A DNA stretch of 64,000 nt, from assembly GCA_963965975.1 (NCBI GenBank), contig OZ014411.1, positions 27,638,249 through 27,702,248 of the forward strand, written 5' to 3'. Origin of the DNA: Xestospongia bergquistia. Its lineage: Eukaryota > Porifera > Demospongiae > Haplosclerida > Petrosiidae. The notes below the pieces were generated by a model. The model was not told where the DNA came from. It was given only the letters and a program-made list of their open reading frames with translations, and made no database searches. Of the stretch, positions 49,801 through 57,813 are shown in pieces (the stretch's first letter is position 1; every line of letters starts with the position of its first letter). The position numbers and the translations under genes are program-made.

Positions 49801-52800
49801 TATTATTGTCTGTCAATTAAGTGTAAAACCAACAATATTGTAGAACTTAATGAATTCTTTCTCTCTTAGAGTGGAAACACACCACTTCATGATGCTTGTT
49901 CTCGTGGTTCAGTTGATGCTATCAAGTTTCTCATATCATCTGGGCGTGTGGATCCAATGTCCAAGAATAATGCTGAACAAGCACCTATGGAACTTGTTCC
50001 TCAAGATGACAAGAATCGTTTTGAAATTTTAAAAATATTTGAGCCATTTCAGCAAAGTCAATCAGACTTCCCTGTAGAGTCCTATAGTAAAGTCTTTACA
50101 TGTGGTGACACTGCATCAGGTAAAAGTTCTCTTACTGCTGTCATCATGGAACGAGCTAAGAAACCAGCTAATCACAAATTTGATACAACTGAATGTGTCA
50201 CAGTACAGCCACTAACTGCTGGTATTGAACCACATACCTTTACAAGCCACGAAATCGGGAATGTCGTCCTCTATGACCTCGCTGGTCATAGGGAATATTA
50301 CAGTAGTCATGCTGCTGTCCTAGAAAATCTCATGTTAAGCTCACCTGCTGTGTTTTTGATTCTTTTCAAGCTTATTAATGCAATTGAGATGATGAGAAAA
50401 GAATTATATTACTGGTTTAACTTCATTGAAAATGTCAGCAAAGGAATGAAAAGTTCAAAGCAATCCCAAATAATTGTCATTGGAAGTCGACTTGATGAGC
50501 TAACTACTAGCTTGGATCCAATATCTGAATTGGTGGATGAAGTTGTTGAGAAAGCGGCCTATTCACAAGAATTCTGTGGGTTCATACCAATGGAATGTCA
50601 TCGTCCTGGAGGTAAAGGAGTCAAAGAGTTTATTGTTACATTGTCAAAGAGCTGTAAAGCTGTTCTTGATCGATCTGACAAAATCAGTTTTTATTGCCAC
50701 GTCCAATTCTCTTTTCTGCAGTTTCTTCAAAGAGTAGCTATTAGTTTGGAAGAGCTGTGTACTTTGTTAAGAGAGCGTAATGATCCTTCTCTTCCATCTG
50801 AAATATCAGTGTTACTTGACTTCCTGACCACTTTAAGTGATAAGGGTCTTATCTTATTCCTTAGAAATGAGAAACGTCAAAGTTGGATAGTTATAAACAG
50901 AGCTATTCTACTATCAGAAATCAATGGTGTCCTCTTTGCTCCAGCAGCAATCAAACGGGTTTATCGAGATATTGCAAGTAATACTGGCATTGTACCTTTA
51001 TCAGCTCTCAAGGAAGCATTTCCTAAATATAATACTGATATGTTAGTTGGTTTTCTTCAAAATCTTCAGTTTTGCCACATGATTGAATCAAGCACATCTG
51101 GAACTCTTAAAACTAACATATCAGCATCAATTCCTCTGCCATTAAATGAGCTCCTTTTTTTTCCAGCACTCATCAGTGCTGAACCACCCACTGATATTAA
51201 AATAGAAAATGGGTTAGGATGGTGTCTGTGGTGTCCAGACCCCAATGAGTTTCTGTCTACACGATTTCTTCACGTACTTCTCCTTTGGATTGCTTATATT
51301 TACTGCCTCCCATTTCGAGATGCACCTGGTTTTATCAATGTAACCAGTCCATCTGTACAAAAGTTAGCACGTTGTTGTACAGTATGGACTAATGGTATAT
51401 ATTGGGAAGATGAAGTCAAGGTTGTTGTTGAAGTAACGGAACACAATCGATGTGTTACAGTTCTTGCATCAAACAAAGAGATTGAAGAAAGTCACTATGT
51501 CTTTAACTCAGTCATTAAGAATGTCTTGGATCTTAAGAACCAGCTGTGCTCATGTCGGAGTAATGAATACATTATTCCATCTAACGAGGTTGCTAATGCT
51601 CACAGTATTGGCATCAGTGAACGTACTCTTTATTGTATTGAAAATGTAGCTCGTGCTGTGCTCACTAATGGCAAAGTGAAAAGTACCAGTAACAAACAAA
51701 GTGATGTTAAAATTGTTGTTGGTGATCAGGATCCATTTCTTTGCATTGCTCCTTTAGTGACACAAGCACTGTTCAACTCAAGTAATGCTGAATTACTAGT
51801 TCAAGATGACTATCTTCAACATATTAAAGAAAGTTGTCCTGATTCTTCTATGTTATCAGTTGAATGTACCTACATCTTTATAAGAGAACACTGCAGTCAG
51901 CTTAGTATTTTTGCTGGACGTAACCCTCTGGTAAATGAAAGTGTTGTTATTCATTTATGTATAACATTTATTACATCTGTTATAACATCATATGTATGTC
52001 ATTTTAATTTTACTTTATTGTATTTGCTTTCTGTCTTCAGGATCTTGCTTTCCCTTCATTAACTGAATGTGACATTACACGTGCCTCTAAATCACTTGTT
52101 GAGAAGACAAACCAAGGTTAATCTTTGTTTGATGATGTTATTACATATACCTAATTGATTGTCATAATATTTACAAATATTGTCACATTTCTCATTGTAG
52201 CTTGTTCTGTTTTGTATTTTGTAGGTACTCATGAAATAGGAGCAGCTGCTAGCTCAAGTACTCCCTCTTTAAGTAATTTATTATACAACTGTTGTTATTA
52301 TTAATATTCTAATTTATCATATAAAATAGGAGCATCAAATGACACTGCTGATTCATCACATCTTAATACACCAGTGGAAAATGTATTAGGTAAGACTACA
52401 AGAAGTTAATGGCTTGTTTGTGTGTTTGTCATTATTACTATAATATTGTTTAAAACTTGATTTTAAGGCTGTGTATATTCTATTGTAGATATTGACCAGA
52501 TTCTTTTTAAAGTTCCAACAACGAAAGATGTTTTAACTTTACTAATGCCTATTAAAGACCAATGGTATACCATTGGGGTCTCACTTGAAGTCACCGATGG
52601 AGAATTAAATTCCTTGAAGACAAGCAATAACTCAGCAGAGACAAATCTATCAATTGTGGTTCAAAAATGGCTGGACATGAAGTCAAATGAAGCAATATGG
52701 AAAGCATTATTAAAGGAAGTGGAAGGTCCAATTGTTAAAAATTGTAAAGTTGGTAATGAAATTCGTACATTTCTAAAGAAACCTGATGTGTATACTAAAT

Positions 52801-52814
52801 ATGTCAAGCATTAA
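19036..52814 (+). CDS. Multi-exon gene: ankyrin array-ROC-COR-death domain protein
   Basis: Joining 29 exons gives a 4863-bp reading frame (about 1620 residues) with no stop: a short start exon, 23 one-repeat ankyrin exons, a 2061-bp exon and four 3' exons. Exons: 19036-19062, 19705-19800, 20610-20711, 22620-22718, 25269-25367, 26282-26380, 27283-27378, 28281-28379, 28997-29095, 29992-30090, 30973-31071, 31974-32069, 32966-33064, 36396-36494, 37128-37226, 38145-38243, 39128-39226, 40390-40488, 42279-42377, 43536-43637, 43897-43989, 45697-45795, 46927-47022, 48134-48232, 49870-51930, 52041-52116, 52225-52272, 52330-52389, 52489-52814. Domains: ankyrin repeats (about residues 10-797), ROC GTPase (P-loop near 843), COR-like region, death domain (about 1524-1606). 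This is the layout of DAPK1 without its kinase. Known relatives act in cell-death and stress signalling in the cytoplasm; that role here is inference. The first exon is the weakest part. One or more ankyrin exons may be skipped, and the gene could be two transcription units (see the findings on 43650). Confidence 0.8.
19705..19800 (+). CDS. Ankyrin exon 1 (N-terminal cap-like)
   Basis: Acceptor gatag|GAG, donor CGT|GTGAGT, 32 codons, phase 0. WSLYDAAHCGNLDLIKSAI is a divergent repeat of the sort found at the start of ankyrin arrays. Confidence 0.8.
20610..20711 (+). CDS. Ankyrin exon 2
   Basis: 34 codons, acceptor tatttag|TAT, donor AAG|GTGAAT. NTMLHVAAYYGQNN then LLDIGADPNIQNK is a near-consensus ankyrin repeat. 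A broken copy lies at 23501-23598. Confidence 0.9.
22620..22718 (+). CDS. Ankyrin exon 3 (type C)
   Basis: 33 codons, acceptor gttaag|GAT, donor AAG|GTCAGT. DGRTPLHIACYRGHDKVVQL is a consensus repeat; its sister with YR changed to DE is at 42279. Confidence 0.92.
23128..23860. repeat. Rearranged duplicate of the exon-2 region, with dead exon
   Basis: 23133-23478 copies 21321-21670, and 23483-23860 copies 20590-20960; the order of the two blocks is swapped relative to the source. The copy of ankyrin exon 2 inside it is dead. Confidence 0.85.
23501..23598 (+). pseudogene. Dead copy of ankyrin exon 2
   Basis: Follows an acceptor-like ttttatttag and ends at AAG|GTGAAT like exon 2, but three bases are missing near the start and one base in the middle (gtcataagtattt versus atcatcagttattt). 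At 98 nt it is not a multiple of three, so using it would break the frame of the whole protein. Confidence 0.85.
23872..24305. repeat. Array-leading sequence, duplicated at 44880-45260
   Basis: atcctcagactaccacagcc and the following 400 bp recur before array 3 (from about 44880). Both copies sit directly upstream of a run of type-A ankyrin units, so they mark the left edge of the ancestral array. A minus-strand open frame here is not supported. Confidence 0.8.
25269..25367 (+). CDS. Ankyrin exon 4 (type A)
   Basis: FGETALYVAAKKNHTNIALL, 33 codons, donor AAT|GTGAGT, phase 0. Confidence 0.9.
26282..26380 (+). CDS. Ankyrin exon 5 (type A)
   Basis: YGETALYVAAEMNHTNIALL, 33 codons, ending GCTIDIKNN before GTGAGT. 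Confidence 0.9.
27283..27378 (+). CDS. Ankyrin exon 6 (type A, 32 codons)
   Basis: VGETALHVAAKKNHTDIALL; one codon (AAG) is missing near the end (DINN instead of DIKNN). Its whole unit is almost identical to the one around 31974. Confidence 0.9.
28281..28379 (+). CDS. Ankyrin exon 7 (type A)
   Basis: DGETALYVAAEMNHTDIALL, ending DIKND before GTGAGT. Confidence 0.9.
28642..28723. repeat. Expanded (TG)n tract in an array intron
   Basis: About 80 bases of TG with a few TTTG interruptions. Sister units carry only four or five TG at the same place, so this copy expanded after unit duplication. Confidence 0.95.
28997..29095 (+). CDS. Ankyrin exon 8 (type A)
   Basis: DGETALYVAAEMNYTDIALL, 33 codons, donor AAT|GTGAGT. 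Confidence 0.9.
29992..30090 (+). CDS. Ankyrin exon 9 (type A)
   Basis: DGKTALHLAAEMNYTDIALL; closest to the general ankyrin consensus among the type-A exons. Its downstream intron is nearly identical to that of exon 8. Confidence 0.9.
30973..31071 (+). CDS. Ankyrin exon 10 (type A)
   Basis: NGETALHVAAEMNHTDIALL then GCFVDVKNN, 33 codons. Confidence 0.9.
31974..32069 (+). CDS. Ankyrin exon 11 (type A, 32 codons)
   Basis: Identical in sequence to exon 6, including the missing codon; the flanking intron is also nearly identical (27.0-28.0 kb versus 31.7-32.7 kb). Confidence 0.9.
32966..33064 (+). CDS. Ankyrin exon 12 (type A)
   Basis: YRETALHVAAEKNYTDIALL; Gly2 is replaced by Arg. Ends DIKNI before GTGAGT. 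Confidence 0.88.
33903..34001 (+). pseudogene. Type-B ankyrin exon with destroyed splice acceptor
   Basis: The 99-bp exon is open (DDDTALQYAALFNNVDLIRA and on) and its donor AAG|GTAGAT is intact, but the acceptor reads tattcttCGgat where the sister at 40390 reads tattcttAGgat. Without an AG the exon is probably skipped, which keeps the frame because it is 33 codons in phase 0. Confidence 0.75.
34112..34910 (-). mobile_element. Internally deleted hAT transposon, copy 1
   Basis: Ends are imperfect inverted repeats (cataggtgtaggaa on the left, cctatgcccctg on the right). On the minus strand the start of a hAT-type transposase (MARKRQASII-like in copy 2) is followed almost directly by the hAT C-terminal dimerisation motif SSTSERTFSVLKRLLTYLRS, TMTEK, a stop, and LLHVHKDLTDEID. 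The whole catalytic middle is missing. ATGTATG-like bases lie on both sides, compatible with an 8-bp target duplication but sitting in TA-rich sequence. Confidence 0.8.
34920..34955. repeat. (TA)n tract beside the hAT end
   Basis: About 18 TA units directly after the hAT right end and its gtatgtat flank. Confidence 0.9.
35003..35720. repeat. Block D, copy 1 (intronic)
   Basis: gtaaaagtttctgaaagcaa and the next 700 bp recur at 48432-49165. It lies downstream of a type-B exon in both places. No gene seen inside. Confidence 0.85.
35721..36149. other. Intronic sequence with a GC-richer patch, no gene recognised
   Basis: 35870-36030 is richer in GC and is open in one + frame for 71 codons, but I see no family match, no repeat copy and no splice context. 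Confidence 0.4.
36396..36494 (+). CDS. Ankyrin exon 13 (type A)
   Basis: FGETALHVAAKKNHTDIALL, ending DIENN before GTGAGT. Confidence 0.9.
37128..37226 (+). CDS. Ankyrin exon 14 (type A)
   Basis: FGETALYVAAKKNHTDIALL, ending DIENN. Differs from exon 13 by His to Tyr at position 7. Confidence 0.9.
38145..38243 (+). CDS. Ankyrin exon 15 (type A)
   Basis: YRETALHLATEKNHTDIAFL then IDGGCTVDIEND; the most divergent type-A exon. Confidence 0.88.
39128..39226 (+). CDS. Ankyrin exon 16 (type A)
   Basis: YGETALYVAVEMNHTDIALL then IDGGCTVDIKNN; shares the DGG with exon 15. Confidence 0.9.
40390..40488 (+). CDS. Ankyrin exon 17 (type B)
   Basis: DDDTALHYAALFNNVDLIRA then IMDHTVQIDIKNK, 33 codons, acceptor attcttag|GAT, donor AAG|GTAGAT. 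Confidence 0.88.
40599..41373 (-). mobile_element. Internally deleted hAT transposon, copy 2
   Basis: Ends cataggtgtaggaa and ttcctacacccctg are inverted repeats with two mismatches. On the minus strand the transposase N-terminus MARKRQASIIDMLGRVKKSL leads after about 80 codons into the hAT C-terminal motif, which carries the same stop after TMTEK as copy 1. The flanks do not match each other, so this copy was made by segment duplication and not by transposition. Confidence 0.8.
41425..42215. repeat. Inverted duplication in the intron before exon 18
   Basis: 41716-41933 read on the minus strand matches 41425-41511 followed by 42107-42215 (tatattgtaaaggttctgtt, tttgaaagaaaacc, aacaaaatcatccaagttt). 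The parent sequence in forward order is at 22381-22560 before exon 3. The transcript could fold into a long hairpin here. Confidence 0.8.
41990..42027 (-). ncRNA. Hammerhead-ribozyme-like motif (retroelement remnant)
   Basis: The minus strand reads TACAG-CTGATGA-A-GACC-CTTT-GGTC-GAAA-CGTT-CTGTA. TACAG pairs with CTGTA (stem I, 5 bp), GACC pairs with GGTC (stem II), and CTGATGA and GAAA are the hammerhead core boxes; stem III would be only C-G as in dimer-type minimal ribozymes. One extra A sits between CTGATGA and stem II, so activity is doubtful. Such motifs are known at the ends of Penelope-like elements. An inverted, shorter copy of its right part lies near 42073-42094. Confidence 0.45.
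42279..42377 (+). CDS. Ankyrin exon 18 (type C)
   Basis: DGRTPLHIACDEGHDKVVQV then LLDHGVKVDVPDK, donor AAG|GTCAGT. Sister of exon 3 at 22620; the upstream intron is shared too. Confidence 0.92.
43536..43637 (+). CDS. Ankyrin exon 19, with possible alternative end
   Basis: YGRTPLHGAYGNGKDDIVKL then LTESGASNLEAVKI, acceptor atttag|TAT. The donor ATT|GTAAAT is the weakest in the gene. If it is not used the frame stops at 43650-43652, and AATAAA follows at 43665. Confidence 0.8.
43665..43670 (+). terminator. Candidate intronic poly(A) signal
   Basis: AATAAA 13 bases after an in-frame TAA that ends read-through of ankyrin exon 19. It could make an ankyrin-only protein. Confidence 0.3.
43897..43989 (+). 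CDS. Ankyrin exon 20 (31 codons, cap-like)
   Basis: DTLLLISAIEGDLEGVRDSL then TKQANINIADE, acceptor ttctacag|GAC, donor GAG|GTATAC, phase 0. It resembles the first repeat of an array more than an internal one. Confidence 0.85.
44880..45415. repeat. Array-leading sequence, copy 2
   Basis: Matches 23872-24305, with about 130 extra bases (45270-45395) before the first array unit. Confidence 0.8.
45697..45795 (+). CDS. Ankyrin exon 21 (type A)
   Basis: NGETALYVAAEMNHTDIALL, ending DIENI before GTGAGT. Confidence 0.9.
46237..46469. mobile_element. Fold-back MITE with TA target duplication
   Basis: Begins CACTGTAAAAATTAATATGT and ends with its inverse; the two arms stay complementary, with scattered mismatches, over roughly 115 bp each, so almost the entire 233 bp is one hairpin. 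TA stands at both borders (46235-46236 and 46470-46471). Sister units read ttcactatggggcac here with a single TA, showing the empty site. TA duplication suggests mobilisation by a Tc1/mariner-type transposase. No coding capacity. Confidence 0.93.
46927..47022 (+). CDS. Ankyrin exon 22 (type A, 32 codons)
   Basis: FGETALYVAAKMNHTDIALL, ending DINN; the same one-codon loss as exons 6 and 11. Confidence 0.9.
47830..48350. repeat. Block B, copy 3 (no hAT element)
   Basis: Diverged relative of 33600-34110 and 40080-40598; at the place of the hAT insertion it has only a short (TA)n. Confidence 0.8.
48134..48232 (+). CDS. Ankyrin exon 23 (type B)
   Basis: YDDTALHCAARHDNVGLIKA then IMDHTVQIDVQNN, acceptor tttttag|TAT, donor AAT|GTGAGT. 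Confidence 0.9.
48432..49165. repeat. Block D, copy 2 (intronic)
   Basis: Matches 35003-35720 with small indels. Followed by about 700 bp of AT-rich intron (49166-49869) without a gene. Confidence 0.85.
49870..51930 (+). CDS. Main exon: last ankyrin repeat, ROC GTPase and COR-like region
   Basis: 687 codons, phase 0, acceptor ctctcttag|AGT, donor CTG|GTAAAT. It starts with the ankyrin repeat SGNTPLHDACSRGSVDAIKF. The Ras-like ROC domain follows: P-loop GDTASGKS at 50104-50127, switch-II DLAGH at 50275-50289, a hydrophobic strand before it (NVVLY), and a guanine-specificity site GSRLDE at 50482-50499, where the usual N/T-K-x-D is S-R-L-D. From about 50700 come winged-helix-like COR sequences (LLDFLTTLSDKGLILFLRN, WIVINRAILLSEINGVLF). 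Length and order fit ROCO proteins of the DAPK type. The changed G4 motif may mean altered nucleotide selectivity. Confidence 0.92.
52041..52116 (+). CDS. Exon after COR region
   Basis: DLAFPSLTECDITRASKSLV, acceptor gtcttcag|GAT, donor AAG|GTTAAT, ends in phase 1. Confidence 0.85.
52225..52272 (+). CDS. Short linker exon
   Basis: 48 nt in phase 1 to phase 1, THEIGAAASSSTPSL, a Ser/Ala-rich linker. Small enough to be alternatively spliced without frame change. Confidence 0.7.
52330..52389 (+). CDS. Short linker exon
   Basis: 60 nt, phase 1 to phase 1, ASNDTADSSHLNTPVENVL, donor TAG|GTAAGA. Confidence 0.75.
   Translation, partial: EHQMTLLIHHILIHQWKMY
52489..52814 (+). CDS. Terminal exon: death domain
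   Basis: 108 codons and TAA. KDQWYTIGVSLEVTDGELNS, then VVQKWLDM, AIWKALLKEVEGP and GNEIRTFLKK give the six-helix pattern and the W-x-x-(I/L)-G and W-x-x-L-L signatures of death domains, which make contacts with other death-domain proteins in apoptosis and inflammation. Confidence 0.9.
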
Positions 52815-53241
52815 TATTTTTTTTTATGTATTTCCCTTATCCTTCCCATATAATCTTTTATAGTATATTATTAACATATCAGAAATTGAGATGTCTCTTC
52901 TCTAACTAAAATTACATTATCCTTCTTAATTTTTGTATTACATATGTTATGTTTCATATTGAAAATTTAATTTGTTGTTGTCTTTTTTAACACAATTATA
53001 TTACTTTGTAACAAGTCCTACTGTGACACATCCATCAATTTTTCCATTCATCCCCCTTCATTCATTTACCTATCCATTTATAGATTAGGTAACTTATCCT
53101 ACAACATAGGTGTATAATAGAATCAGTTACTTCAGTAGTTACCTTAAAATGTCCTCTCCTATCTCAACTTGAAAGTATCATGCATAGAGAAACATTGCAA
53201 AAGTAGGGGATCAATGATCAAAGGGAGTACAGTCTTTTAGC

Positions 53242-53247
53242 AATAAA
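53242..53247 (+). terminator. Candidate poly(A) signal of the ankyrin-ROC gene
   Basis: AATAAA, the first canonical signal after the stop, 428 bases downstream. Confidence 0.35.
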
Positions 53248-53369
53248 CGTATTTAATATACATTGTTGATAATGACTGTGAAGCACTGAAATGAAATGTG
53301 TTTGATATAATCATTTGACAAATGTATATATAGGACATCATGTATAGGATCTTTACTCACCTCCATTAA

Positions 53370-53970
53370 TTGCTCCAAATGTCAATAAACTCACCAAGAT
53401 TTTAACTCAGTCAATAAGAAAGTCTTGAGTCTTAAGAAGCATTTTTGTTCACGTAGAAGTCAAGAATATGATTGCACCAAATCAGGTATCTACTGCTTAT
53501 ACTCCTGATGTCTGTGACGACACGCTTTACTTGATAGAAGATCGATATTACTTTTCTGTTCTTACAAAAGCTAATGTTATGGACACAGATGACACTTCAC
53601 TTGATATCAAAGAACTAAAGATCCATTTCTTCTCATTGCTCCTTTGGTAAGACAAGCACTGTTCAATACAAGTAATGCTGAGTCACCAGTTCAAGTTAGT
53701 TGTCTTACTTTAATCGTCTTTCGAATGTAGCCATGTCTCTATAAAGGATCACTGTAGCAGATTGAGTGTTTTTGCTGGACATAATCCTTTGGTAAGTGAA
53801 TCTACTATTATTTAATTATTTTGTTTTAATGTACATGTAACAATGTACATTTAATTTTAAATTTGAACGTTATCATATTGTTCTGCTCTATCTTTATCAT
53901 GTACAGGATCTTGCATTTCATCCATTAGCAATTTACATTAGTTTGACAAGGGATGGAAAATGATTAATCA
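53370..53970 (+). pseudogene. Truncated copy of the ROC-COR gene 3' end
   Basis: Matches the last part of the main exon (51460-51930) and the exon after it. Readable pieces: NSV-KKVLSLKK, then TLYLIED, LLIAPLVRQALFNTSNAES, FAGHNPL|GTAAGT and, after an acceptor at about 53907, DLAFHPLA. Frameshifts and stops break it. The kept donor and intron show a DNA-level duplication, not a retrocopy. Confidence 0.85.
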
Positions 53971-54221
53971 TGGCAACATCCAGAAAGCAAATATTTTGTT
54001 AAGGCATTTGAAGTCATGGGACAATATGATATACTCAAAAACAACTGTCAATTGCTTTTTAGAGATCTAGCAGAGCAGTTTGGTGTTCCAAAAATCAACC
54101 TTCTACAATAACTGATATTCTCTTGTTTCATGGTTGAAGTCTCTACACTCAAACAATAGAGGAGACACAGATTTCTTATTTGTTTTGTAATCTATTATTG
54201 AAGACTTAGTTTTTCTCATAC

Positions 54222-57200
54222 AATTTGGAAAAGGCTGATGTATGAAGTTACTTGCACTTTAACTGATAGCTATTGACATCATTATATCAGTAGACTATAT
54301 TCATATAATAGTAGACACTTTGAGATTTGTAATAAGTGTATTACAAATTGGTGGCAACATGTCACACAATGTATTTTTCATGTCAAGTTATACTATTAAT
54401 AATACATCTTAATTATATTGAGTTCACATTTGAAGTAGATTAGTTGATTGATGGTCACTTGAGTTGTATACATAAATACAAACATATGCTGTTTTCATTA
54501 CTGATTGACAGTCCATATAGTTCCACATTGACATCTCAGAATAGGCATGCATGTTTATATGTGGTTAAGAGGACTGTCCTAATAATATAACTCCACACAT
54601 ATGTCTGTCATCAACAATAACAATCTAGCACTCCATTATTGTTAATATATGCAATCAAAGTCATTTTACACACACAAGCTTATTTTTGATATTGTAATAT
54701 CTTATTATGCTTCTTTTAGTATAACACATGGATTTTAAAAAAGATTATGTCATTTCAACCAAAACTTGGTTGCTATATTTTTCATCAAAATGAGTCTGAC
54801 ATTGAGTTATTCATGATTAATAAGATAGTGGCTATTTGTACAACACATAAAGTGTATATTTCAATGACAAATTAATATTATACCATATCCCCTTAACTTC
54901 AGAACCCAAATGTATTAATTTTATATTGTACTTCCTGCTTCCTATGAATAGCCACTACATATTGATTAGTCATATTCAAAAATTGATGTTGTTATTGAAA
55001 AGCCAAACAGCATATACATAGCACAAATTGCTAATGCTATACACTAATCTACCACTAAGTCAACATTACTAATTACTAGTTCATTTATGAGTTCCATTCA
55101 AAATTTTAATGGCAATACATGCAAGGAGCAAGTAATCACTGTAGCAAACCAAGTTGGAAATGCATCTATTTTTTATGATTTGGCACTTTGAATAGCAAAT
55201 CTATACGTATCAATGCTGGAACCAAATATGTTAAAGTTGTTGACACCATCAGCTTTCTCAATGATGGCTTTTCCTTTAAGGAAGCCATCTTCTTGTAAAC
55301 ATACAACAGACTGATCTTTTATTAGTTCTATGAGCACAAGGGAAGAGACACTCCAAATTGAAGACACCAGCCAGTTAAGAACCATGATGGACAGCATAGT
55401 TTGGTCTGTAGTGCATATAACCAAGTGGACAGTTAGTAGCACTTGCACAATTCAATGATTCCCAATATCTATATGGTCAATGTAACCACTGAGGCTAAAG
55501 GAACGACCATTGAATCGATGGAGTATCACAGATCTGTTAGCTCGTATTCCAATGTATAACATTTTAACAACTAATACTAAAATATTAATTGAGAAATTAA
55601 TTTACCTGGTTGATCATGAAGGTATGCTGCAATGTACTGGTTAAGGACATTGACATTGAAATTGCATAGGCAAGGGCTGGCAGCTTTCACTTTAAATGAT
55701 CAATAATGAAGGATTGTTGGTTATCCTTTAGACTATATATCTATCTTGTAAAAAGTAGTCATGATATCTTCTAATTGTTTACATTTAAGCATCTTTGAAA
55801 TGGATTCTAATAAAATTAATTTCCATATAATATGTTATTACGTTAAGTGTACAAGCATTACAACTAATGTTTCTTTATAAGGACTTGTACACATCTGGTT
55901 TTAGTATGTGACAAGTCTATGCATATACATCTCTTTTGTATGAGTCATACTCATGCATGAAACTTACATAAGAAATGACATGCTGAAGTTACTTTTCACT
56001 TTTAGCAGTGTAGTAATAACATCAGCTGTTATAATTAATACATTGCATTTTTTATTCTAACAAAAAGTTCTCTGAATGGTCATGTATGTGGCATGGAGGA
56101 CTGTCTTGTTATAAAATCCATAATGACAGCCCTCATATATAGGCCCAACATCTATGAAATCATTATTTTTAGTTAATATTTATTCAATTTATAAACATGT
56201 TCCCTGACAATTAACTCTATGATTCGTTAAATAAAAGTTTGTTATATAAATCAAAGTTTTTTTATCATAGTTTTATCAATACAATTGAAATCGAAGCACA
56301 ATTCTAGGTTACACAAAGCCAAAGCTAGTTTAACTTAATGTGTATTAAACAAACAACAAGTCAAAAAGTAATCACTTACTCATACCTTCAATTGAAACAA
56401 TGAACAAATGCTATTTCAATGGAACTAACGTGGTTAGTTCAGTTGAAATAGTATCCATCTTACTTATGATTTCTATTATTGAGCAATAAGCTAATAAAAC
56501 TACTCTTTGGCTTCTAGTTGGCTTACTAATCGAGTTAGACTAAGTTTTGTTTTATGGTAACTTAGAATTGGGCTTCCATCATATTGATGAAAACTATGGT
56601 GACAAAGATCTCAGTTAATTAAAAGCTTTTGTTAGTATATTTGTTATGAAAACAATGTGATGTTCACTACTTGTCAGTGTCTTATACACAATCAAAATGA
56701 TAATATATTGGAGCGAGTTTTAAAAACTATTTAGTGGTAGTATCTCGTTTTTTGATAGAAAATTGTTTCGATCATTCACAATAATTTTGAAGAAAAGGAT
56801 CAGTTTCAATCAGAAAAAGAGTTAGTTACGTGATAACGAGAAGTGTTATTACAATAATTTAGCTCATGAGATCCTTCAAATAAAAGATAAAGTCTTACAT
56901 TGCTGAAGAGATTAATATATCTAAGGAGAATGAGTTAACAAAAATTATTGTTGACAGGAAGGTAGTTGATTGATTCCTAGTTTTATAAATTCATAGGAGC
57001 CATGCATTTAGCGATACTTTGAAATCTAGGTGAAAAAACTTGAGAGAGAGCAAAGCCAATGATCAGGCAAGATATACAACACAGAGAAAGAAAAGAATAA
57101 GAACTCGAAAGGAGTGAGTAATTCATGTATTAACAGTAATGTTTACTTACATTTGTCTAATTTATAAAAGATGTTTTATCATTATAACAAAGTGATACAT

Positions 57201-57813
57201 GCTGATGAAAAAACTCTTCGTTGGAAATTTAAATAACATAAAAATGCTATATTTAAAGCCATGCAAATTCAATTCTTAATTAAAGCATTATTTTAGTGTT
57301 CTCATCATTGAACTGTCACCACAGCTGTAGCAAGATACACTACATAACATTTGTTAGCTGTAAAAGCGTTTTTGTTAAGCTTCATAATTCTATTCTGAGA
57401 TCATATAATACGAGTATTGAAATCACATTAACCGGCTGATAATACCTTGTATATCAATGTACAAATAAGTACAAATGCATACCAGTAGTGGCAGTGATCA
57501 TTGAAACCTTGTTGAATAAAATTAAATGAGACGGACAGAGTATCAGATTTAATTCAGTATTCACTGGCACACTCATTATAATTAATTCGCATTTTAGCAG
57601 TTTATGTACCAGACCATACAGTTTCTTTTTCATTACTACTTCTTGTATACTATTACTATAAAAATATCTTGCTGCACGTTGATCATTAATGTTTATAATT
57701 GAAAATTATTGAAAAAAAATGGAACATGATACAATTTACTAGAGACTACATACTATCTACTAACACTACAAAAGTCTAATGAGTTCATTAATTCAACAAC
57801 TAACGACAATACC
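54222..57813. repeat. Segmental duplicate of 1-1797, with 1.87 kb extra
   Basis: 54222-54538 matches 1-310 and 56411-57813 matches about 325-1797. The extra block 54539-56410 carries the dead secreted-protein gene and its flank. Confidence 0.85.
55128..55770 (-). pseudogene. Dead paralogue of the secreted-protein gene
   Basis: Parallel to 57800-58460: exon-2 sequence (ATTGAGAAAGCTGATG-like, minus strand) at about 55150-55560, an intron, and exon-1 sequence including the splice site with CAACCAG|GTA at about 55602, then a degraded middle of exon 1. The signal-peptide start is not recognisable and several frameshifts and stops are present. The flank at 56080-56150 matches 58960-59030, so the whole gene with upstream sequence was duplicated. 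Confidence 0.8.
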
